64,000 bases of DNA from Isoetes taiwanensis (taxonomy: Eukaryota > Streptophyta > Lycopodiopsida > Isoetales > Isoetaceae). How positions within the stretch are numbered: the stretch's first letter is position 1; every line of letters begins with the position of its first letter. Below are positions 45,441 through 59,030 of the stretch, piece after piece. A program made the position numbers and the translations under genes. A model generated the notes under the pieces. That model worked only from the letters and a program-made list of their open reading frames with translations, searched no databases and was not told the DNA's origin. The DNA lies in NCBI GenBank assembly GCA_021234155.1, contig JAJEKV010000041.1, positions 2,776,860 through 2,840,859 of the forward strand. Reading direction: 5' to 3'.

Positions 45441-48400
45441 GGTGGCCTGTGGAGGTGGCCGCTGAATAATCGCAACGAGGGGCAAGGCTTCTTCTTGCAA
45501 ACCGACCGCAACTGTCTCTAGGGTAATTTCGCCTCCGACGATGCGTTAAGTTGAATCGCCATTCCGGAGCCTCCGCGAATGTCCGAACGACAAAACACTT
45601 TGGTTTCTACACTACCGATCACAGGACGCTTCGCGGGTTTGATAAGTTCTCCCTAATTTTGATGTTGGATTTTTGACCTTATCGGTGACAAAATCTCTGG
45701 AACGGTTGATTCAACTACCGAATAGGGAACCGGTGATCCCGGAGTGTGGTCTTTAGCTGCATCTACCGGGAGCTACCGCCAGAAAGGTCACTTTGGGAAA
45801 CTTTTTTTGGGCTCGCCTCCTCGGGTCCTGTGACTCTCCCCAATGAGGTACTGCGTCCCCGCCTTGTTTGATCAGCCTTCCAACAACAAAGTGCCGTCCG
45901 ACCGCTCTAATGCAAACACTTTGATCTAAATCTTGTCCGTAAATTTTGAAAACCGGCCTCAGACATGTTGGCGGTATGACTTAGGAAGCCTGTCGACAAA
46001 AAATCAGAATTTAATCTGCATTAATTACGAATTATTTAAATAAGCCCGCTAATGCAGCTGCTCTCTTTACTTAACCGCCACAACGAGGAGTACAGATCCA
46101 AACTCCATTCCGCTGGCCTCTTGCTTCGTGATTCTCAATCAGACCTGACGGCCAAGTCCTAAGTGCAAAAGACTTCTCAAAACTCTGGCGACCCAAAACG
46201 CAAAACCCCAACTCCGCAACCATAGGTTTACGCTTCGAGGCTCTATCCTTGTCGATTCGACTAGGACCTTTAAGGCCGTCTTGACGAGGTGGTGTTGACG
46301 CCAGAGCACGGACCGCTTAAAAACCACCCGAAGCAATTAGTTCCAAAAGTCCTCTCCGGCTAACCGGGCGACGACAGGCAACTTCCTCTCCCGGACCGCG
46401 GATTCGGCCTAATGGACTCCTGAATGCTTCCATTGTCCTGGGACCAAGTTTCGCGGGCCGTAAGACCACCTCTTCTCGCAGGGAAGTTAAACTATCTCAT
46501 GTCCAACACACTCTGCAAATAATTGGCCTAGGGAGGTGGTCATTTAATAATCGCAACGAGGGCTTAGTGTTTCTTTATTTTGCAAAACCCATCATGCAAC
46601 TTGGTCTCTAGGGTAATTTCTACTTCCGGACGATGTGGCGAATAATCGCCATTCCGAGCCTCCCAATGTCCGGAACGACAAAACACTTTGTTTCTACACT
46701 ACGACGCGCAGAATGCCGCGTTTGATAAGTCTCCTGACGGATAAGTTGGATTTTGTTGACCTTATCGTTGTGGCCTCGAACGGCGATTCAATCGCGGCCG
46801 ATAGGGGAACCGAGATCCGAGTGTATTCAGAATGTGACGTCGGGAGCCGCCAGAAAGGCTACCTCGAAACTTTTTGGGGCTCGCCTGGGGTTCGGGACTC
46901 TAATGAGATGGCCTTGCAAGGTCCCGGCCTTGTTTGATTCTAGCAAGTGTGCTGCCATGCCCAACAATCGAAGGCTCCTGACTGCCCTAATGCAAACACT
47001 GATCTAAACTTTGTCCGAAATTTTGAAACCGGCCTCAGATGTTGGCGGCGACTTAGGAAGCCTCGGCCACAAAAAATCAGGAATTTAATTCCATACTATG
47101 CATTAATTTCATGAATTTATGAATGTCTTGCTAATGCAGTGCTTCAGCCTTTACTTAACTCACAAATTGGGAGGAGTAATGCATCCAACCCATTCCGTCA
47201 GCCCCTTGCTTCGCTCTCAACAGCATCTTATCGCCAAGTCCTAAGTGCAAAAGACTGTATTTCCGGTGACCTAAAACGCAAAACCCCGAACCTCGCAACC
47301 TCAGAGGGTTTACGCTTCGGGAGGTTCTATCCTTTGTCGATTCGACTAGGACCTTTGGCGGCCAGTCTGACAGAGAGGGGTGCTCGATACCGTGAGCACG
47401 AATTTAAACCATCCGAAAAGCAGCTTTGCCCTAAAAGTCCTTTTCTCTCCCGGCGCCATGGCGACGACGAGCACTTCCCTCTCCTAATCGCAAGTGGATT
47501 CGCTCGCCACGGACTCGCTGGAACGACATTGCCCCCGGGACCAAGTTTCATGGCCAGAAGACCACCCTTCTCGAGGAAGGCTAAACTATCTCTTTACGTC
47601 CAACAATACACTCGTAGTCATTGGCCTAGGGAGGTGGTCACGGCTGACACCGCAACGAGCGGCGTTTCTTTCTTTTGCAAAACTGACCATGCAACTTGTC
47701 TTCTAGGGTAATTTCGCCTCCCGACGATGTGCAAGTCGAATCGCCATTCCGGAGCCTCCTTTAATGTCCTAATCCATAAAACACTTTGGTTTCTACACGG
47801 CCGATCAGTAGACGCCATGGCTTGGATAAGTTCTCCCTGACGATGCTGATTTTTGGACCTTATCGAGATTGTGGCCCTTTGAACGGCGACCAACTACTTG
47901 ATAGGGAACCGAGATCCCGGAGTGGTCTTTAGCTGCACGGTTCTCCCGGGAGCGCCGCCAGAAAGGTCGCCTCGAAACCTTTTTGTGGCTCTCGGCCTCT
48001 TGTCTCGACTCTCTGAATGAGGCGTCTTGCAAGGTCCTGGCCTTTGTCAATTTTAAAGGTGTACCTCTACTTCAACAAATGCCTCGACTGCACTAATGCA
48101 AAATACCTTTGATCTAAACCTTGTCCTGAAATTTTGAAAACCGGCATGTACATTGGCTAGCGACTTTAGGAAGCCCGGCCGACAAAAATCAGAATTTAAT
48201 TCCTTACTATGCATTAATTACGAATTTATGAATGTCTTGCTACCGCTTCCAACAACAAAGTCGCGCCTTCTAGACTGCTCCAATGCTACCAATTTGATCA
48301 GAACTTTATCCGAAAATTTAAAATTTGCCTCAGATGTTGGGATGACCTAGGGAAGCCAACTGACAAAAATCAGAATTTAATTCCATACCATGCATTAATT

Positions 48401-49216
48401 ACGAATTTATGAAGCATAAATGCAAAGAACGATAACTAAAAAAATTCGCGATCAAAAGGTGGAATTTGACAAAGCTGCGCAACGTACGGCGCGACATGAG
48501 AAAACATTTCACTAGGATATGCAAGTTGGTGCACGCATTCAGCTCCGAAGTCTTCCAGAGCTCACATGCCGCCATAAAAGTTCTTACCAAGGCCCTCGAG
48601 CCATGGACGAGCAATTTCCAAAACCATGATTTGCCTTCCAATGGACCTCGACATCGACATTACCCCGGGACTAACTTCGCGGGCTGAAGACCACCCTTTG
48701 TTCTCCAAAAGAACAGTATTACCTCAGGACGCCCAATCTGACGCCACGACGCCATAAGCCGCAGCTTATCGCCACGCACAAAAGTGATGCACGCCGATAC
48801 GGAATGACGGGCGGTAAATACGTCCAACGCCGTATTGACGCCGATGCACGCTTCCTCGCGACGCTGACACAAGTAAAGACGCGGATCCGTCGAATTTAAT
48901 TGCGACACATGTCAGCAGGACGCCACACCCACGCTAAAAGCCCATTCTCTTGTTGTGAGGGATAGCTGAAGAAAAGCAAAGTGAAGGTTTGAGTAAGAAG
49001 ATCTACCATTATCATAAGTTGAGATATCCAAAGATTGAAAGCTTCAAAGGCTGAGGATGAAAGATATGTTGACAAATGCACAGGAAATAGAATGGGTTTT
49101 TAACATCATCCATTGACACCAATAGGAATAGAATAGGAATTAAGGATAGCAATGCCTAAATGCAACAAAGAAGATCACTGATCATGGATCGAGGTAATAC
49201 ATAGCAGCACCAAGGA
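45441..49216 (+). repeat. Tandem duplicate (block B) of about 41.67-45.44 kb
   Basis: Landmarks are displaced by 3,776-3,794 bp from block A: array units at about 46018, 47097 and 48208, right terminus at 48957 against 45179, flank CACCAAGGA at 49208 against 45432. It holds three array units, the second subterminal region (48725-48930), the second terminus and flank. Confidence 0.85.
48932..48957 (+). repeat. Second right terminal inverted repeat
   Basis: Same terminus as 45154-45179, again followed by AGG. Confidence 0.85.
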
Positions 49217-49982
49217 TGCCACTAAGGAAGATGCATTCGAATTTACCTACAACCAATAGGCTGACAATTCTGGTGCAACCATCGTAGAGAAGTCAAAGAG
49301 CACTACTTGAATGTTAAAGGTTTGATAGTATTAATTTTGAGAAAATGGTTGTATAGGCTTGACGTAGAATTCATGCTACATATCTGGAAGAACGTATTGT
49401 CACCTCCATGGAAAGCACAAGAGGCCATATGCAAAAGTACACATCCATGGATTATACTTTTTCTTGTGCGTCCAAAATAATGGTCCATCCTTAAGATTTG
49501 CTATATGCCCTTGCTTTATTATTTGCAGCCTGTTTCTTAGTAATTCCTAGGGGTGTGTTTAATATTTAATTTGCATCATTTGTTCCTTTCACCTAGCATT
49601 TAGGTCAAATCAAGGATCATTTCTAAGTACTTCCAACATATATTTCCTAGTGATCATTTTAATTTTTTGCTCGCAGTGTGGTACATGTAGTTAGCATTAT
49701 GCTTAGATTTCATTTAAGCCCCTGTTTTCACTTTTGCCTAAAGTTGTTATGTTATACCTATGTTAATTCTAAAGAAGACTTTAGAAAAAGGCATCATGCA
49801 TAATCTAGATAGTTTCTGCCCATAGTAATGTAATGTTCATTCATCAAATCATATTTTCATAAAGCCAAAGCCATGTGATATATAATTCTGATCATTTTTG
49901 TTCAAAATATAACCTTATCTTAAGGATTCAAAATAATACCAAGATTCAGGATAATATCAGACTTTCAAGGAAACTTATGCTT
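48958..49982 (+). other. Right flank of the DNA transposon
   Basis: Direct counterpart of 14464-15475. No gene. It marks the right limit of the segmental duplication. Confidence 0.8.
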
Positions 49983-50015
49983 AAAGAAATTTATCGCGGC
50001 GGCCAAGGCCGCCTG

Positions 50016-50315
50016 CGAACATTTCTTTTGCTCGATTTGGTGCAAAAGATACCCCGACGCCGCGAACATTTCTTTTGTTTGATTTGGTGCAAAAGATACC
50101 CTATCTTAAAGATACTTGTAAGCAATGCCAAATTGTTATGGGCGACACCTTGTCAAAATTACCTTCCTCACACGTGTTGACAGCCTTAACAACAGCAAGG
50201 CATCCAATTCCTTCTGAGGCAAGGCTTTGTCTCTAAATCTTGGGGATTTGTGATAGCAAGGCATCCAATTCCTTCTGAGGCAGGGCTTTGTCGCTAAGTC
50301 TTAGCGATTTGTGTT
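50016..50315 (+). repeat. Two adjacent short tandem duplications
   Basis: CGAACATTTCTTTTG and GATTTGGTGCAAAAGATACC occur at 50016-50055 and 50062-50101. AGCAAGGCATCCAATTCC occurs at 50194 and 50255 as the head of a 61-bp unit. Confidence 0.75.
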
Positions 50316-53300
50316 TGTTATTGCAACTTACAATATATGTTTCCTACTTCTTGGACAAATTATGATACTCCTCCTCGGTTGTTCTGTCATCTGAAATCTA
50401 AGCTACTTTGTTGTAGCATCTAAGCTACTTTGTGGTAGTATTATGGGGGATGCTTCTAGACTATTATATTTTTGCTATGTTTTTTTGTTACCTATGTGCA
50501 ACAGGTGTGTCGTTTGATGCACTGTGCAGCAAGTTGCGTGTAATTGTCTCTTGCTTTATAATGCAGATTAATTGTATTCTTTTAATTGAGGCCAACAGTT
50601 ATATGCATTGTATAACATGGTGTAGTTCGTATAATGTATGTCCTGTGGTTAAAGTCACGCTTCTTTTCATATAGCCTTGAACATCGAAATGTAGCTTATT
50701 GATGTGGTGTCTCCCAAATGAATCAAATCGGAAGCCACAAACAGAATGGGAAAAGTAGATGAGGATGAGAACCCACCTCTTGACCAATATGTCCAACAGG
50801 CTTATTTTGTTATATATATCATTATTTTCAAAGATGATATGATGAAATTGCTCTTTGATACATGCCACTTAACAAAACCCGTCCATTCCATTTATCCTAC
50901 AAAACTATGTTCTTCTCTTAAAATCTAAAAATATCCACGCGATTGCTAGGGTCGTCCAAACATCAGATTTTTATATTTTTATGTACATCATCATGAACTT
51001 TTATGCCTCCATTTAATTTTCCCTGCTCCATTTGAACTTTGGGCTTCACTCGCTTTTGTCGATCCATTTGAATTGGGAACGGTTTTACTTAATGGAGGGA
51101 AAGCCTTTCACAAGTGCTCTATCTAGGCAAGCTTGAACGACTCCATATAACACAAATCTAAAAAGGTGTCTAATAATTTATAAAATACCCCCAAGAAAAA
51201 TGCCTATAAAACTTCTTTCGCCAAAAACGGGATAAATGTATTTTGGAATCAGTGGTATTTGGCCACAATCCCTTTTCTCCTCATTTGTATGATAATACCT
51301 CATACGCTGGTGTCGCAATCCCCAATCAAAGAATGTGAATTCATACCGTTATAATTTTGTGGGTGATTATAATAATCTCTATTCGTAATACCTATTTCAA
51401 ATCATAACTGCTATCATTTGCAAAATAATACCAAGCTTCAAATAATACCCCATTCCAAATAATTCCCTGCTTCAAATAATACCCCATTCCAAATAATTCC
51501 CTGCTACAAATACGCCCCATTCCAAATAACATACCCTTCTTTCAAATACATAAATTCATATCATTTGTGTTAATATCCATTTCAAAAATAAGTTGATAAA
51601 TAACTTGAGCGTAGTTAATCAGTAACAAATTGATAAAAATTTTATTATTTCAAAACAATGAATAAAACTAATCAGATTTCAAGAAACAACTGATACACAA
51701 AATTCGCTTTGGACTAACCTGCCTACTTCAGCAGCTTCCTAGCAGCTTAACCTGAGAATTTTAATAAGTACTCTACCACCAAGTCTAACTTCGTATTTCT
51801 GTGTAGTTCCCTCCTAGTACCTATGAACGCTCGCTTTGTTTTTCTCTGCATGAACTTGTTCGCTTGAGAATACATTTGATCCACGCTTTCCTCGAGATTG
51901 TCAGAGAAACATACATACAACCTCTTTTCTTTCACACTGCGGAAAAACAAACATATTAAAAAGAATGCATGCTTACTGAAATTTTAGATTTTAAGACTAA
52001 ATTCAAATATTAATCACATTGCAAGATGTTTTTACCTTAACTCCAAGGTGTTCACGGATTACATGCTTCTTCGAGAAGACATGATTCTCCTCCTCTATCC
52101 CCCTAAATGAAAAAGGCCATTCCACTTTTGAATCAAGAATAAGTGGAAACTCAAAGATAAAAAAAATAAGTGACCCCTTTGGTGCAGATCACATTGCAGT
52201 TCAATATTGGAGTAAAACTGCTTAAACCTCGGCCGAAATTGCTAAACACAGAAATCTGCATATGGCGTAGGAATTAAGCAAATAGATACCTCGCGGGTAA
52301 GTGGGAGAGGTACCAAGCCGAGAGTAACTCCATGCGATGAATATGAAGAGTCGTAATGATTAGTTATTGTCTCTCGCAGCTTGCCGCCATCGTGCCTCCT
52401 AGCTTTTTATTCCTACAAGAGCATAATCTACATGATAATATTTTGCTGTGCAATATTGCTAAGCAAAGCAAAGCTCATTAAGATAACAAAGCAAACAATT
52501 TCTTTGAAATACAATAGCAAAGATGGTAATTTGCATCCATCATCCGTGTGGAAACTATTATACTCCCATTAATCCCCTTCTTAAGCATTTCGCATAACAT
52601 TTTCGTGATCAATTTATTCAAATACAATGTACCCAATAGATTTAAGCTAATAGCCGGCCTCCCCTGCTTTCCATTCCCATTAGTACATGTAACCACATTA
52701 GAGCATTTGCATGGAGATTTTTTGAGGCCGGAATAAGAAAATGGAACAAGAAACTATATCAAATCATCATCCAATCATACCTGATTAAAAGATCGCTTTA
52801 GTTCTAAACCCATGCTTCCACCATGATTTTTTCTCTAGATCCTTCAACATTGAACATGTCGCTTATCTTTCCATGGATCCATTTGGTTTTGCTAGATCCT
52901 CAGATGATCCATAAGCATCTCGGTTGTGCACCAATCCGTATTATAATCCTCACCCATGAAGAGCCACCATTCTATGTAACTGCTATATGCAAATATTAAT
53001 TCATATGGTGTCGGAATGCTGCCTTGTAGCAGAAATGTAATTCATTTTTGACTCCAAGTTTATCCCTTTGATAGGAACCAAGCCATGCCTTAGGATTCAA
53101 GATTAAAACCGTCACGACACTTGTCACACTCAAGCATATTAAACCGCTTGGTACTCTCCTCACCATAGCCTCTGCAACTTCTGGTCTATATGGTTTGAAT
53201 ACTCACTCAATGGAAGTCGGTATAAGGGAACAAATAAGGGAATGTATTACATGGGTGGAAACCATATTAAAATACGGTGGACAATAAGAAATGGTATGTG

Positions 53301-55620
53301 CACCCCCGACTTTTGCTACCTCGAATCTGAGTTCCCTTGTAAATGGAACTTCACCGAACGTAGTTCCCTGTGAGTACCTATATTGGGAACTTCGCTGAAG
53401 TTCCAAACTCTTGACCCTTTTTGGGAACGAGTTCTGAATCTGGAACCAAGTTCTGGTAGCTATGCCCCTCGACAGACTAGGGCAGAATCCACAACACTTC
53501 CAAAACATGTGAATAACTTCTAAACCTTCAAATCAAACCTTCAATAAAGTATCTCCTTCCCATTCCGCAACCTCATTGCATGCAAGCTATTTAACTTCAA
53601 GTGAATCTATAGTCTCAGGTCTTCGCTAAAATCACTAAGGAAGCAGCTTAAATATTTTGAATGTAACATCATGTTACACCTTATTTGCCCATTTTCCAAC
53701 TTTGGCATTTATTCATAGCACGAGGCATGATTACAACATCCTAGTTTAATCCCTACATCAATGTGCTACATCTACTTCAACTAGTAGCGGACTTAACTAA
53801 TCAGAATTATGTAGCGCAGCCCCTATTAAACACACAAGGAGAGCCGGTTACCAACATCACTTGTAGAAATGCCATCCAAGTTGCACTAAATACTATTATA
53901 TGCCCAATCGCACTCTATCTCGAAGCAAAGCACAACCTAACCATAAAGCATATGGACTTATTCCATGTGCTAGTAATTAAAACATTCAAACTAAGCATAC
54001 AAATACCCTCTCTACGCGGATGTTGTAAATAACAAGTCACATGAAGACAAACACTTGATGGATCCATTAAACAGAATGCTAATATATGAAGCAGTAGCAG
54101 TAGCAAAGACAAGAAGATGGATTGTGGAAAGCACATAAAGAGGCAATGGCAAAACGGAGCATTAAAATATCTGAAAGATAGAAGCAACAAGGGGATCCAC
54201 ATGCCGCGGTTCTAGCTGCATTGCATTTTGTGACTAAAGACAATAATCTATTCTCGCAAAGCCATCAATGATTCTTCTTTTCTCCACCATGTAAACCATC
54301 GAGACGACCGTGATCGCAGCCCGCTAACAACACAAACACAATATACTTCAAAAGATTACAAAATTCAACTTAGGTCTTGCCTTTAAATCTTACTTTAATT
54401 GAAAATTACCCCTTGAAACTACCCTTTGCTTGAAAATAATGGTAATTATTACAATTCTCCTCGTTTCTTGTAATTCCCTTCCTCCGAATCCTCTTTATTT
54501 TAAGGTACCCTAATCCATATAAATTTTGAACCAGCCTCCCCATTCTTGAAAATACCCTAATCCATTCAAGTAAAATCCCTTTTTGAACTAGTCCCCTTTC
54601 TTGAAAATACCTCAATACATTTGTAAATTCCCTTTAATCAATTCTTTCTGAAGATACCCTCGGCTTACTTGCAATCTCCTATTTCTACTAATTCCCCCAT
54701 TAGGATATAAATTTTTGTTCAAGAATCTCCCGCTTCTACTACTAATCTCCCTTTGTACGATATACACCTTTTGTTCAAGAATTCCTGCTGCATGAAAAAT
54801 ACCCTGCTGAAGCACAATATAGTGTAATCGTGTTTTAATTCAACTACTAAAGTAGTTAGAAAAAATAGTGGGAATGTCATGGTATTTTTGAATTTTCCTA
54901 AACTAACGGGAGAGGAGGGATCGAAATAGCAAGAATGGGAGGGAGGGAATTCTTTTGCTGCCTAATTTTCCTCCTGCCTCCTTCATTATTCAACTCCACC
55001 TCTCGCCAATAATGTAGCCTAAAACGCAGATCAAGTTTTCTCCATCTTTTCCCTCAAAGTTGTTCTTCCTATGATCATGAACGCTCTTGTTCTTTTCTTG
55101 TTCTAAATCTTTATATTGCATTAGCTTGCCTTCTCCAAATTTCTTCACACTAATGCTCTTTTGTTTTAATCACCATAAGGCATGTAAAATTTGAAGTCAA
55201 GCACTCTAGTTAAATTTGGCAGAGAAGAGGACTCCTCAATTTAATTCATATTCTTTATGTTGAGTGCTCCGTGATAAATTGAGTGACTTTATAAAGGATC
55301 TTCTAACTCTACCATAACTATTAAGTATTTTAGCATACCTCATGTATTGATCGAACATGCTTTTATGTAAGTGAATAATGTAGGCAACATGAATAATACT
55401 GGTCTTAATATTTTACATGCCGAGTTCATCTTTCTAGCAGTGGAAAATATAGGATCAGAATAGCCTTATGGACCAAAATCGCCTCTAGCCAATTGTTACA
55501 AAATATTTACATTTGATTCAAGCATTTCTTTAATTCTAGCCAATCTTTAAACTCGCCTTTAATATGTTTGCATCTCATGTAGCTAAAGACACTAAACGAT
55601 GCAATTCCAAATTTGAGCGA
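50316..55620. other. AT-rich region without recognised gene
   Basis: No confident gene on either strand. Low-order repeats are present: a 35-bp-period array CCCATTCCAAATAATTCCC near 51440-51530, and a degenerate array of GAAAATACCC/AATCCATT units at about 54400-54800. It may include the outer part of the second, decayed transposon copy found further right. Confidence 0.4.
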
Positions 55621-56449
55621 AAGAAAGGTTTGACTTAAGAAAGAGAGAATCGTGAGGACAATGTTGATGAGAATGACATGAAAGATGTGGGGTCCAAAGG
55701 TAAATGGTAAGTCTTGTTATAGGTTCAGATTATTGAAGGAAACAAGAAGGAAGAGTTTCTATCATTGTATACAAAATACATGATCGTGAAGAAGGTTTTA
55801 GGAGGGCGTGGCTCAAGCATTGGCAAAGAGCATTTCTCTTACATTGCAATGGCCGTGAAATAAACCGGATGAGCTTCTACAAGCATGCAAAGTCACCTGC
55901 AAAGAGTAGAGCACTTTCAAAACAATGATTATGAGGATGGGTCGGAAAAAAGTTACAACAAATGTTGTTCCTCGCCTGACAATGTCTCCACTATGCCAAG
56001 CAAGCTTGTTGATGTCTATCGCACATCTATTAGCTCTAATGTGACATGTAAGACCTGTGAATGATGCCACTACAAAAAATACCGTACTATTTGGATTGTC
56101 ATTTTTTTCCTGAGTGTTACCTTAACTAAATCTAAAAATCGCTGTATCTATAGTTGTAAGGCTGTGCTTGTATATGTTAAGTCAAACCCGAATCCTTGCA
56201 GCTAACTCCATAGGTGTTTACGCATTTGTGAGTTGCGCCTACAAGCTTGCCAATACGTTCTAGTTAATGTTTACTACCATCTTAATCATTCCAAATACAG
56301 CCAGTAAATTGGGTGGAAGCTTACGTTTCTTCGTTTGTTGCAGATGTGTCGCGGCCTCATCATTTACCTACCTCAAATTCCATGGTGCACCATGCCTTAG
56401 TAGTTGGCAGAGATTCACCAATCATAGTGAGAGAGGTGTGTCATGCAAC

Positions 56450-56640
56450 AGGAAATTTCAAATTGAAGCTCAGGTCCCATAGGTCAAAGTCACAAATTTG
56501 CGCCTTTGAAGCTTGTGTCCCCTAGGGTCACAAATGTTTCCACCTGAAGTAGCCATAGGTCAAAGATACATCTTGCGCCTGGAAGCTTCGGTCCCATAGG
56601 TCAAAGTTTACAGCTTGCAACTTAGGTCTTAGTCGCAAGT
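56450..56640 (+). repeat. Degenerate tandem repeat with CCATAGGTCAAAG
   Basis: About three units of roughly 60 bp sharing CCCATAGGTCAAAG, CTTGCGCCT and GAAGCTT. Confidence 0.6.
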
Positions 56641-56819
56641 TAATGAAATAATTGTTTATCTAATTTATTCAATATTCTAATTTAGTGTCTCTTTTGTGTT
56701 TTAGAGATGTCGAGATATTGGAGGAATGGATTTCATTGCGTAACATGATGTGAACAAGCTTCGACTTTCAACCGCAACTAAGTGATCGTGCGCAAGGTCA
56801 TCAAATAAAAATAATATTA

Positions 56820-59030
56820 AAGGTTTAGAAGCTAGGCAAAAGAAGGTGGCCAATGAGATTAAGAAGTACCAAGATTTGTGCACAAGCTTCCTGGCGCACA
56901 AAGGAGGGTGTTGAGCGTGAATCATTGACTTGCAAGAAAGAGAGATCTAGAAGAATTGGGTCTAGCTTTGAAGCAAGCCTCATGACTCTATTGAATTCAG
57001 AGATTTCTAGAGATGTCGAGTTGGAGCAAGAACAAATTGAGGCCCTCCGCCTCTTATGAGGCTGTTGGTATCTCGATCCAAAGATGTGCAAACTCTTTGA
57101 GTTCGATCCTTGTTTGCCTACCCAACACCGGGTCGCTATTCATAGTATGAAGGAAGATTTGAGCATTAATTTGAATGAAGCATGCCCATTTTGTAACAGT
57201 CACCGACATTGGATGATATGCTCTGCCAATCATTATCAGGAGTGTAGACATATATCATGTGGCATACATGAAGTGCATTTCTGTGTAGCATCTCTCCCAG
57301 CCATTATTTTCTCAATGAATTTTTCTAACAAGCTTTTCTTTGCGCTTGCTCTACAATATGTTGTTATACCGATTGTGGATATAACATGTCAAAATCATAC
57401 GCTCTTTTCTTGGATTAAAGGTGCTGTGAGTCCAACATTAGCATAACCCTAGATTCGCGACGGTTATTGTGAGCTCCATTATTTTCAGCCTGCCACAAGA
57501 TAACTTCTAATGAATGTTACTTGCATATGGAAACAGAAATCGAATGAAAGGTGTTAGCTCCTAATTCCCGCATCCATATCATATCCCAAGGAACATAAAC
57601 TTATGCCGACGCTTGAGCACCGAGACAACAACCGGAAGGGTGCTATGGACATTATTTCTGCTAAAGAGCGTATGACAATGATGGTAACAAATCTAAAATG
57701 TTTCTAATGTGCGGATTTATTGTAGCTTCTAAAAAGCATGACCATGTATATGTTCTTCACATTTGCAAAACACGATAATAAGGACAACGCAACCGTTTGA
57801 ATTCGTACTCTATACCGTGAGACAACTCGATGTCTTTGAGCCAAAATAATCGCAACTTTGAGTCATCCGTAATTATATTCAAATGGACTATTTTCAAAAT
57901 GTTGTTGCATAGCAAATGATTTTTATTTATGTACATCTAGATATTCAAGGCCACTCATCAAAGATAGGTAATCACTGTGGAAGCTGAAGGTAAAACAAAG
58001 AGTTGATATTTCAATAAGAGAATGAGCCAAAGATTTACAATGATATCACTGTGTAATGCATGTTTGGACAAACTAGGTTTCTAAAACTTATGTGTTTATT
58101 ATTACATGTTAATAATTTAGCTTCAGAATGTAGAGTTAAAGAGACCAAGTAACAAGCCGAAGATGCAGCTTACACCGCTTCATCACCTTGTGGAAATAAA
58201 CCTAATGTGGGCAAATCACTTGTTGTCACTGGAAGGCTACTTTGTGTCAATCAAAGTTTGTTGTTGCAGCAGACGCATATTAAGGCTATTGAAACCATGC
58301 GATAGTCTTCCCATTTCATCATGTAGTTCAGCTTGTGAAGATAAAGAAGGAGACATCCTAATTTAACACAATCACAAGAATCGCTTCACCCGGGTAATTT
58401 TTGTTATTTTGCATGAAGTGTCTCGTGATTGTTTATTTAAAGCATTTCCTTCCAGGAAATGCAAGGGCTCTAATGGCTGCAAGGAAGAAAAATTAAACGT
58501 GAATGGCATTTAGCGTTCTTCCAAGTCTCCATGTACCAAAAGGGATGAAGTCGCATAAAAAGCTTTTGATTTTTGAGAGCTTAGATGGAGTTTTGGTCAA
58601 GCTATTTGAGAATACTGAGCCATTGCCAAGTTGTGTCATGGATGGTGCGTAACTAAAAGCACCTTAATCACACAAAGATAGTTGTGTTGCTCCGGCTAAG
58701 GGAGTGGTGCAAGATAAAATCTCAAGATTGCCATTTGACAACAACAATGAGCGATCAAGAACTAATCTTATTCAATCAAATGTTTGAAAAGCTGTTCAAG
58801 AAAAGCTTACAGCTTATATGGTTCGTGTAGTGCACAAATACGCATTCAAAGTTGATAGGAAGCTCATTTCGTTGGAGGAGTTGAGCAAGGTTTATTCTGA
58901 AATGAAGGGAGCATGGATGCATCATAACACATTGCTAATCGATGATATGTTGTACCGTGGTTTTAAGAATGCCCACATAATGATGGTATGCCCTAACAAT
59001 TTATCAACCATCTAGAAGAGATGGTGACTC
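56820..59030 (+). pseudogene. Second, decayed FCP1-like transposon gene unit
   Basis: Plus-strand remnants in the same order as the minus-strand gene of the CACTA-like element. A charged coiled stretch (LEARQKKVANEIKKYQDL, then VELEQEQIEALRLL) spans 56820-57055. A CPFC motif (ACPFCNSHRHWM) lies near 57180. FCP1-type motif I (KKLLIFESLDGVLVKLFEN) lies at 58555-58615. The FCP1 C-terminal part (RKLISLEELSKVYSEMKG, HHNTLLIDDMLYRGF) lies at 58855-58970. NTLLIDD and LSKVY are identical in the two copies. Stops and gaps show a pseudogene. I found no Ulp1 motifs in the following 3 kb. Confidence 0.65.

Larger units (their letters stand above)
28855..48957 (+). mobile_element. CACTA-like DNA transposon with a duplicated right end
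   Basis: Left end CACAACAAGAAAATGG; the right end reads, in reverse complement, CACAACAAGAGAATGG. 23 of 26 terminal bases match. The target duplication AGG lies at 28852-28854 and again at 45180-45182 and 48958-48960. The first gene copy has the empty site (GAAAGAGGGATAG at 14461-14473). The original element is 28855-45179 (16.3 kb). The second right end at 48957 arose by tandem duplication. Termini, 3-bp duplication and GCGACG-rich subterminal regions fit the CACTA/EnSpm group, but no canonical CACTA transposase was recognised. The content is two convergent gene units and a 1.1-kb tandem array. Confidence 0.85.
19781..49982 (+). repeat. Segmental duplication, second copy with insertions
   Basis: Direct repeat of 5078-15475. 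Insertions are Copia 2 (21448-26087 including the second target copy) and the CACTA-like element with its duplicated right part (28855-48960). Similarity ends at CTTATGCTTA at about 49982, where the sequences diverge abruptly. Confidence 0.85.

Noticed and set aside
40735-48410. Genes in the tandem array
   Set aside because: Frames are not kept between units and no domain was recognised; the repeats are long and contiguous, so a CRISPR-like array is also excluded.
58163-58366. Separate small gene upstream of the second FCP1 remnant
   Set aside because: No recognisable domain and no conserved counterpart in the first element; treated as part of the decayed unit's intron or spacer.
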